Assembly (NCBI GenBank): GCA_002399735.1
Contig: DHEF01000037.1
Span: 1 to 49,343 of the forward strand
From: Chitinophagaceae bacterium UBA4857
GTDB lineage: Bacteria > Bacteroidota > Bacteroidia > Chitinophagales > Chitinophagaceae
Reading direction: 5' to 3'
DNA length: 49,343 nt
Shown here: positions 43,246 to 49,343 of the stretch, in pieces
Layout: each line of letters begins with the position of its first letter
Position numbering within the stretch: position 1 is the stretch's first letter
Notes under the pieces: model-generated
The model's input: the letters and a program-made list of their open reading frames with translations, nothing else
The model's database searches: none
What the model was told of the DNA's origin: nothing
Position numbers and translations under genes: made by a program

Positions 43246-43353
43246 ATATAAAACTATACATACTGAGGTTGCTTGTACAACCGTAAGGTGAGATCAGGGA
43301 TACTCACTAAATGTAATTATTTACATATGCAACAAAAACCCGATTTAAGTATA
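43246..43353 (+). ncRNA. Candidate guide RNA of dCas12f (scaffold plus guide)
   Basis: The stretch directly after the dCas12f stop folds into three consecutive hairpins: GGTTG/CAACC (43267-43271 / 43278-43282), GTGAG/CTCAC (43288-43292 / 43303-43307) and ATGTAA/TTACAT (43311-43316 / 43321-43326). GTTGC at 43268 can alternatively pair with GCAAC at 43329-43333. CCGTAAGGTGAG at 43281 resembles the CGGTAAGGTAG stretch of a known Cas12f tracrRNA, from memory. The element ends ATGCAAC, like the end of some Cas12f repeats, so the guide would start at 43334 (about 20 nt, to 43353). The 5' end may lie inside the protein gene. Only one repeat-like end is present, not an array. Confidence 0.5.
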
Positions 43354-43410
43354 TACGAAGGGCAAGAGCAAGATTAGTTTTCTTGACATTTTATTATTAA
43401 GTGATACTGT

Positions 43411-43515
43411 TTACGGGCTGCCCGATGCGCAGGGTTTTGTGCGGCGCAAAGCGAAGCACCGCAGCCCGGAGCAGCGGGAGCTGTAGCTGCATAATGAACT
43501 GGACGATGACAGCCC
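43411..43515 (+). ncRNA. GC-rich structured island after the guide RNA
   Basis: About 67% G+C over 43411-43490 (54 of 80 by my count) inside sequence that is mostly A+T. A 7-bp stem CGGGCTG / CAGCCCG (43414-43420 / 43462-43468) encloses a smaller GTGC / GCAC hairpin (43439-43442 / 43456-43459), followed by GCAGC / GCTGC pairing. It could be an independent small RNA, a terminator-like structure, or an island-boundary repeat. No ORF is supported. Confidence 0.45.
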
Positions 43516-43738
43516 CTGCTAAAAAATTATTTACCCGGTATAATGTTAAACGGACTTAAGGGGGGAAACACCAGTAAAATAAGATGTGTCGTTAATAAAT
43601 TTACGTAAACGATATACCACGAAAGTAGTATTTTGATTTTATGACATTAGTCAAAAAGATTTATAATTATACTGATAAACAAGCCTTATAACGTAATATA
43701 ATTGACGTATAATAAATAATTAAATATATAGTACTGTT

Positions 43739-43759
43739 CTTATTTACAAAATAAGTTTT
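43739..43759 (+). terminator. AT-rich hairpin upstream of the surface operon
   Basis: Perfect 7-bp stem CTTATTT / AAATAAG (43739-43745 / 43749-43755), 3-nt loop, then TTTTATCTT. It may end the upstream transcript or be part of the leader of the following gene. Confidence 0.4.
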
Positions 43760-43817
43760 ATCTTCATAGCGAGCCATTAGACGCCGTGGAAGATTGATAA
43801 CGGATTAACGCAACCAC

Positions 43818-45272
43818 TTGAACCGAACCATTAGCCATTTGCTAACCTGCTTATGCATTTTGTTTAGCTGTGTATCATTGCAGGCACAAGACGGGCAATC
43901 TATTGATACCGGCACTCATTTGGTTTCTGCCAGGTATATCCAATCGGTTCAATCTACCGCTTCCAACCTTGAAGACAAACTGGACAAAAAAACAGAGAAG
44001 CTACTGCGCAAATTACAGCAACAGGAATCCCGCATTTATAAAAAACTACAGAAGACGGATAGTACAAAAGCCAAAGCTTTACTAGAACAAAGCGAAGCCC
44101 AGTATAAAAAGCTGGAACAAAATATAGCGAAGCTTGGTAAGAAAGGCAATACCTATATTCCCTCCTTAGATACACTTACCAGTAGTTTAAAATTCTTACA
44201 ACAAAACCCTCAGTTACTTCAATTAAAAGACAATGCCAAACAGCTAACCGGTGCCATGGACAAAGTGCAGGGATTGCAACAACAATTTAACAAAGCCGAG
44301 TTGGTAAAAAAACTGATAAAGGAAAGAAAACAAACCCTCACCAACCAATTACAAGGTTTGGGTTTTATAAAAGAACTCAAACAAATCAACAAACAGGTTT
44401 ACTATTACCAGGACCAGGTAAACGAGTATAAAGAACTACTCAAAGACCACAAGAAAGCCGAACGCAAAGCATTGGAACTATTAAGCCAAACAAAGCTGTT
44501 CAAGGATTTTATGCAAAAGAACAGTCAACTGGCTTCACTATTTCGTTTACCAACCAACAACCCAACAGACCCTGCTGCATTAAATGCATCACTGGCCGGT
44601 TTACAAACCAGGACACAGGTAAATAATTTACTGCAACAACAATTATCCACACCCGGTGCCATGGATCAGTTCCAACAAAACATGCAGGATGCGCAATCAC
44701 AACTGAGCAGTTTAAAAAACAAACTGGGCAACCAGATAGGTAATACCGGAAGTAAGGATATAGATATGCCTGACGGGTTTAAACCCAATCAACAAAAAAC
44801 AAAAAGCTTCAAGGACAGACTGGAATACAACACCGACTTCCAGAGCCAGCGAAGCAGCGGTTACTTTCCTACGACCAGCGATATAGGTCTATCAGTAGGT
44901 TATAAACTCAACGACAAAAGTATCATTGGTATTGGCGCTGCCTACAAACTGGGCTGGGGCAAAAACATACAAAATATAAAGATAACCCATCAAGGTATAG
45001 GCCTTCGAAGTTATATAGAGTGGAAGATAAAAGGCGGGTTTTGGTTAACGGGCGGGTATGAACAAAACTACCGCCAACAGTTCAATAGCATCGCGGTATT
45101 AAAAGACCTCAACAAATGGCAACAGAGCGGTCTTATTGGTCTTAGCAAACAAATCAACCTGAATTCAAAAATATTTAAACGAACCTCCGTAAAACTGTTA
45201 TGGGATTTTCTGAGTTACCAGCAGGTACCCAGAAAACAACCTGTATTGTTTAGGGTGGGGTATGGATTATAA
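43818..45272 (+). CDS. Exported coiled-coil protein with C-terminal beta-barrel-like domain
   Basis: A 484-aa protein starting at a TTG (43818), the only start before the signal peptide because the frame is closed nine bases upstream. Signal: LLTCLCILFSCVSLQAQ, cleavage about 24. Residues about 45-240 are almost entirely Gln/Lys/Leu-rich coiled coil. A low-complexity linker leads to about 160 beta-rich residues (TTSDIGLSVGYKLNDKSIIGIGAAYKLGWG, read in parts, and a terminal VLFRVGYGL strand) that look like a small outer-membrane barrel. No named family is recognised. It lies 11 bp before the RHS-like gene, so it is probably the outer-membrane partner or anchor of that protein. Confidence 0.65.
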   Translation: MNRTISHLLTCLCILFSCVSLQAQDGQSIDTGTHLVSARYIQSVQSTASNLEDKLDKKTEKLLRKLQQQESRIYKKLQKTDSTKAKALLEQSEAQYKKLEQNIAKLGKKGNTYIPSLDTLTSSLKFLQQNPQLLQLKDNAKQLTGAMDKVQGLQQQFNKAELVKKLIKERKQTLTNQLQGLGFIKELKQINKQVYYYQDQVNEYKELLKDHKKAERKALELLSQTKLFKDFMQKNSQLASLFRLPTNNPTDPAALNASLAGLQTRTQVNNLLQQQLSTPGAMDQFQQNMQDAQSQLSSLKNKLGNQIGNTGSKDIDMPDGFKPNQQKTKSFKDRLEYNTDFQSQRSSGYFPTTSDIGLSVGYKLNDKSIIGIGAAYKLGWGKNIQNIKITHQGIGLRSYIEWKIKGGFWLTGGYEQNYRQQFNSIAVLKDLNKWQQSGLIGLSKQINLNSKIFKRTSVKLLWDFLSYQQVPRKQPVLFRVGYGL

Positions 45273-45283
45273 AATAAGTTGAA

Positions 45284-48200
45284 ATGAAAAAAAAGATAAA
45301 ACTGGTGTATATTTTTTTTATGTTCATAGGTTTAAAGGGTTTTTCGCAAGGAGGAAATAATGATTTTTTCTCTATGAAAAACTTTACACCCCCAACGCCT
45401 AACCAGGCGGCAATAAGTAGGTATGGTGAAATCCCTGTTGACTTTAGTACCGGTTTGCCATCTATCAGTATCCCTATATTTGAAGTGACATCGAACAAAA
45501 TTCCTTTATCTGTTTCTTTAGACTACCATGCTTCAGGAATAAGGGTAGAAGACATTTCATCCACGGTAGGATTGGGCTGGGTATTGAGATGTGGAGGGAC
45601 AATTACGAGAACCATAATAGGGCTGGCAGATGAACAGGGCATTTTGGTAAATGCCAGAAGGCTTAAAAATCGTTCTGAATTAGAAGGATTATTTTATAAT
45701 GGAGAGGACTTCTTTGACTTAAATATGCTTTCAAGCGGAGTGTCTGATAGTCAGTCTGATTATTATAATATCTCAATGCCCGGGATTAGCGGACAATTTG
45801 TTTATGATACTTTAAAAAGGATAGTTTTTTCAGGAGTGGACAAACAAATAAAGATTGAAAGGAATAATAATAAATTTAAAGTAATTGATGAAGATGGTAC
45901 TGTGTATATATTTAATGAAGAAGAGCAGACATTAAACTGGTCAAAAACTTCTAATACTACAACTTGGCATATTTCCTCCATAATATCGGCAGACTATAGC
46001 GATACTATTGTTTTTAAATATATATCAGGAACACCTTTTAAAGACACTTTAGAAAGTTATTCGCTAATGATAGATGCACCAATAAATACTGATCCTATGG
46101 TTGGTTGCGAACAACTACCTGATGTATGGAATTATGCTACTTCTGCAAACTATTATACTTATTACCCTAAATTAATAGACTCGGTTATATTTTCCAATGG
46201 TTATATTAATTTTCTGTATCAAAGTGACCGAAAAGATCGGGGCGGATTTGAAAGGTTAATTAAAATAAGAATGGGAAACTTAAATGGATTAGTGAAAGAG
46301 ACAGAGTTAAAACAGTCCTATTTTTTATCTGTTGGATCTGGATTTTCGCATGATTTGCACCGGTTAAGATTAGATTCAGTAGTAAATAAAGACAACGCAT
46401 TGGAAAAGGTTAATACATATAAGTTTGGTTATAATCCGTTGTCGTTACCATCCTATAAATACAATTACAATTATAAAAATACGCAAATTGATTTTTGGGG
46501 GTATTATAACGGAAAAAGTCAAAACAGTTTATTGCCTAAAGGGCAACGTCAAAGACTTAAAACATTTATTGAAAACTTTTATTATGTAGCAAGCAATAGT
46601 TATTTAGACAATTATGATGCAATCGCAGCAGATCGAATGCCAGATCCTTTATATACACAAGCGTGTATTTTAAGTCAAATAACTTACCCAACCGGTGGAA
46701 GTTCTTTTTTTGAATATGAGAACAATAGAATTGCCAATAACGGTAATAGTGCTGATTATGTTGGGGGGGTGAGAGTTAAAAGATTGGCATCCATTGAGCC
46801 AGGCAGTAAGGATACCTTGGTAAAGACATATCTGTATGGCGAAGGGGCAAATGGGCTAGGAATGCCAATATCAAAATGTATTCCCGAGGATTTTATTTAT
46901 GACATAAGAACTTTAACCTGGAAAACAAGTTATGGCGGTAGCCATATGGGTTTTTGTACCGCAGGAACTTTATACTTTACGGCTAATCCAATTAATAGTT
47001 TTGGCTCTTACAATGGAGCGCCCATATTTTATACCAAGGTTACGGAGCTTCTAGGAAAAAATTCAACGCATATTGGCAAAACAGAGTATACATATAAATT
47101 TGAAATAGATAGTATTTATAGTGTAGACTATCTAAATAAATATTGGAATTTTAATACGAGCAGACCTTGGATGCGTGGAAAACTACTAAACCAGAAGGTT
47201 TACAGGTCTTTAAGCGAGCATGAGTATGTGTTAACAAAGGAATTGAGTAATTATTACCAAGATTACGGACGTAGGACAGTGAAAATTGGTCAGATTTGCG
47301 AGGTTATGACTGATATGCGTAATTCATCTTTAGAAGCATATATGGCTAATATAGCAGTAACCCCAAGTGGTGACCGGCTATTATTAACACACTTTGATTA
47401 TGTAGATGTTTATTTGTCTTATGGTGTTGAAAAATTGGTTAGAACTGAAGAAAAGGAATATATAGGAGTTGATTCGATTCAGAAAATAGAGCAGTATTAC
47501 TACGAGGGTAATAATCATTTATATCTTACAAGTAAAAACAGTCAATTAAGCAACCAGAAAACGTTTTTAACTACTTTTAAATACCCTCAGGATAAGGCAA
47601 ATCTTTTTAATCTAAGCCCTTCAGCCTCTAGTGGTATTGACACATTATTGGCAAGAAATAACCTGCACTTAGTGTTGGAAAACGAAGAGTACCAAGACAA
47701 TGTTTTTTTAAAGAGTAAAAGAGTTGATTTTAAAAACTGGGGTATTAAAGGGAATGTTTATCCAGAGTTTGTTCATACAAAAATTAAACAAAATGATATC
47801 GAAACAAAGGTCGAATATCTTTCTTATGATGACCAGGGCAATGTTACGAGTTTAAAATACCAGGGTGGTGAGAGCCTGGTATTTATGTGGGGATACCGTC
47901 AACGTTTTTTAATAGCAGAAGTCACAGACGCACTTGTTAATAATGTATTTCATACCTCTTTTGAAGACATGGAGGATGGGTTTACATTAGGCGGCAAAAC
48001 CGGAAGAAAAAGTGCTTTGTACGGGTTTAGCAAACACCTTTCCGGATTAACAAACGGAAATTATGTTTTAAGTTATTGGGTTAATGTCGGCGGCATATGG
48101 AGCTATGTTGAAAACAGTATTACTGTTACTACAGGATCTTACACAATTAATATCACAGGACATATTGACGAAATAAGGTTTTATCCGCAATATGCAAAAA

Positions 48201-48925
48201 TGGTTACTTATACCTATGAACCTCACGTTGGTGTATTAACTAAATGCGATATCAATAATATTATCACTTATTATGAATATGATAACACGGGACGTCTGGC
48301 AGTAATACGTGATCAGTATAAGAGGATTATAAAGACCATCTGTTATAATTATGCAGGCCAGGTGGAGGCTTGCGGCATAGTTAGTACACTACCGCAATGG
48401 GAGTCAACAAGCCTCACCCGTTGTCAGCCCTGTGCTGCCAATAATAGCTACACTTCTAATATTCAGGAGTATCAGGAAAAAGACAATAATCCTAATAGTG
48501 CGACATATAATACTTATAGATGGGTGTCAGATGGTGTTAATAGTAATTGTATGCCACAAGCCGACTGGCAAAACACAGCTACCGCCATACGTTGTAAGAA
48601 AAACGAAAATAATCAGAATACTGGCGAACAGGAACGAGAACAACGTGATATGAACCCTTGTTCCGCTAATTACAATCAATTAAGGTGGATAGTAACCGGC
48701 ACAAATTTGACAAGCTGTCCTTTACCACCAACTTGTAATAGTTCGAACTGTTCAGGGGAGAGCAAAAAGTGTATCAATGGTGTGTGCGAAACAGGAATTC
48801 GGGTATGTACTGATTCTGTTTACGATCCCTATAGCGGTATGTATTTTAATACCTATCATTATGAGTGGTCAGATAATAGTTGGTCTTCGAACTATACTGA
48901 ACTAACTGAATTTGCTTGTTTTTAG
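45284..48925 (+). CDS. Exported RHS-like surface protein with Cys-anchored C-terminal repeats
   Basis: A 1213-aa protein with a signal peptide (KLVYIFFMFIGLKGFSQG). The N-terminal region has the hallmark of Bacteroidota RHS/YD proteins: RYGEIPVDFSTGLPSISIPI, LSVSLDYHASGIRVEDISS, VGLGWVLRCGGTITR. Only one clear YD-type repeat is seen (YYEYDNTGRLAVIRDQYKR, about 1000), so the usual long YD array is missing. The tail has two repeats of about 45 residues with the pattern NP-S-Y-RW-G-C (about 1060-1150) and a Cys-rich end. No polymorphic toxin domain or immunity gene follows. It is probably a surface-displayed adhesin-like protein in an operon with its neighbours. Confidence 0.75.
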   Translation: MKKKIKLVYIFFMFIGLKGFSQGGNNDFFSMKNFTPPTPNQAAISRYGEIPVDFSTGLPSISIPIFEVTSNKIPLSVSLDYHASGIRVEDISSTVGLGWVLRCGGTITRTIIGLADEQGILVNARRLKNRSELEGLFYNGEDFFDLNMLSSGVSDSQSDYYNISMPGISGQFVYDTLKRIVFSGVDKQIKIERNNNKFKVIDEDGTVYIFNEEEQTLNWSKTSNTTTWHISSIISADYSDTIVFKYISGTPFKDTLESYSLMIDAPINTDPMVGCEQLPDVWNYATSANYYTYYPKLIDSVIFSNGYINFLYQSDRKDRGGFERLIKIRMGNLNGLVKETELKQSYFLSVGSGFSHDLHRLRLDSVVNKDNALEKVNTYKFGYNPLSLPSYKYNYNYKNTQIDFWGYYNGKSQNSLLPKGQRQRLKTFIENFYYVASNSYLDNYDAIAADRMPDPLYTQACILSQITYPTGGSSFFEYENNRIANNGNSADYVGGVRVKRLASIEPGSKDTLVKTYLYGEGANGLGMPISKCIPEDFIYDIRTLTWKTSYGGSHMGFCTAGTLYFTANPINSFGSYNGAPIFYTKVTELLGKNSTHIGKTEYTYKFEIDSIYSVDYLNKYWNFNTSRPWMRGKLLNQKVYRSLSEHEYVLTKELSNYYQDYGRRTVKIGQICEVMTDMRNSSLEAYMANIAVTPSGDRLLLTHFDYVDVYLSYGVEKLVRTEEKEYIGVDSIQKIEQYYYEGNNHLYLTSKNSQLSNQKTFLTTFKYPQDKANLFNLSPSASSGIDTLLARNNLHLVLENEEYQDNVFLKSKRVDFKNWGIKGNVYPEFVHTKIKQNDIETKVEYLSYDDQGNVTSLKYQGGESLVFMWGYRQRFLIAEVTDALVNNVFHTSFEDMEDGFTLGGKTGRKSALYGFSKHLSGLTNGNYVLSYWVNVGGIWSYVENSITVTTGSYTINITGHIDEIRFYPQYAKMVTYTYEPHVGVLTKCDINNIITYYEYDNTGRLAVIRDQYKRIIKTICYNYAGQVEACGIVSTLPQWESTSLTRCQPCAANNSYTSNIQEYQEKDNNPNSATYNTYRWVSDGVNSNCMPQADWQNTATAIRCKKNENNQNTGEQEREQRDMNPCSANYNQLRWIVTGTNLTSCPLPPTCNSSNCSGESKKCINGVCETGIRVCTDSVYDPYSGMYFNTYHYEWSDNSWSSNYTELTEFACF

Positions 48926-48932
48926 ATTAAAA

Positions 48933-49280
48933 ATGATTTATATGTACAAGTCTGTTTTTTTTGTCTTTCTTACCTGTTTTGGTTATGTAAAGGGTAGTGC
49001 ACAATCAGTACACGGACCTACTGTGCATTTGCGTATTGCGCAGAAATTACAGGATACGCTTGGTTTAAGTGCTGCACAAAAGGATAGTATTTATTCTATT
49101 AACCACCAGTTGCAAAACAAGAAGATGCTTGCTCGCCAGCAATACACCGGTACTGATTCCTTGGGTTATCATCTTCAGCGCATAGAGAACACCCGTGACT
49201 CGTTATATAAGCCTGTTTTAGGTGCGGAGAAGTATTTATTATACAAACAAAAAAAGCGCAACCTGATCAGTGCGAACTAA
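48933..49280 (+). CDS. Small exported Spy/LTXXQ-like protein
   Basis: About 115 aa from the ATG at 48933; a second ATG at 48942 is nearly as good. A longer TTG start at 48912 would overlap the preceding gene and is less likely. A signal peptide (YKSVFFVFLTCFGYVKGSAQ) precedes a helical domain with LQDTLGLSAAQKDSIYSI and a second helix pair ending at LGAEKYLLYKQKKR. This layout, with LGL-x-QK and a later basic helix, is like the periplasmic Spy/CpxP group. It lies 7 bp after the RHS-like gene and ends the operon within the window. Function is inferred only from this resemblance. Confidence 0.6.
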   Translation: MIYMYKSVFFVFLTCFGYVKGSAQSVHGPTVHLRIAQKLQDTLGLSAAQKDSIYSINHQLQNKKMLARQQYTGTDSLGYHLQRIENTRDSLYKPVLGAEKYLLYKQKKRNLISAN

Positions 49281-49295
49281 AAGGAATATAAAAAT

Positions 49296-49343
49296 TATGT
49301 TACCGGCAGTAGTAACACCGGTCATCGTTCGTTGCGTCGCACC
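49296..49343 (-). repeat. Dispersed intergenic repeat, family 1, cut by the window end
   Basis: ATGTTACCGGCAGTAGTAAC and CGTTGCGTCGCACC match the arms at 16843-16880 and 31699-31710. The element continues beyond the window. Confidence 0.55.

Noticed and set aside
43246..43817. CRISPR array downstream of dCas12f
   Set aside because: No direct repeat of 20 or more bases recurs in the region; only one repeat-like end (ATGCAAC) is present.

Overview
The window comes from an AT-rich Bacteroidota genome, most likely a member of the Chitinophagia/Chitinophagaceae. Supporting features are a SusC/SusD outer-membrane system, a secreted amylase with a type IX secretion C-terminal tail, HmuY-like and DUF2490-like proteins, a fused alpha/beta 2-oxoacid dehydrogenase E1, a Bacteroidetes-type -7 promoter box (TAnnTTTG), and many dispersed intergenic hairpin repeats. 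No rRNA, tRNA, CRISPR array or complete insertion sequence was seen.

Layout. 0-27 kb is mostly core genome: a YciO/Sua5-family protein, a small c-type cytochrome, a 7-TM protein, an acyl-CoA dehydrogenase, a MarR regulator, an alpha/beta hydrolase, FabG, two tandem paralogous lipoproteins, LysS, a GT2 glycosyltransferase, a DUF2490-like protein, a CPA2 cation/proton antiporter, a LytS/LytTR-type two-component pair, a gamma-glutamyltransferase-like protein, a fused 2-oxoacid dehydrogenase E1, a transglutaminase-like protein, CysS, MnmD, a PaaK-like ligase and an HmuY-like protein. A 16-codon ORF ending in four Cys codons, with a consensus promoter, lies about 0.3 kb upstream of cysS. 27.7-40 kb is a starch/maltodextrin utilisation locus: GH13 amylase, Nudix-fold regulator, susC, susD, two small accessory proteins and a SusE/F-type binding protein. 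The amylase and susC promoters share a 17-bp palindrome.

40.5-49.3 kb is accessory and holds the most interesting system. A GTG-started XRE-like regulator diverges from an operon that encodes a sigma-70/ECF-like protein (268 aa) and a Cas12f/TnpB-family protein (367 aa). The second protein has lost all three RuvC catalytic positions and the zinc ribbon. Directly downstream on the same strand is a compact three-hairpin element ending in ATGCAAC, the way some Cas12f repeats end before the guide. I interpret this as a sigma factor + nuclease-dead Cas12f + guide RNA module for RNA-guided transcription. After it come a GC-rich structured island and a three-gene surface operon (coiled-coil/beta-barrel protein, RHS-like protein with Cys-anchored repeats, small Spy-like protein). 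That operon is a candidate but unproven target.

A family of roughly 80-140 bp dispersed repeats occupies at least a dozen intergenic regions. Two cores are nearly identical and a third differs by compensatory changes that keep two hairpins, so the structure itself appears to be under selection.
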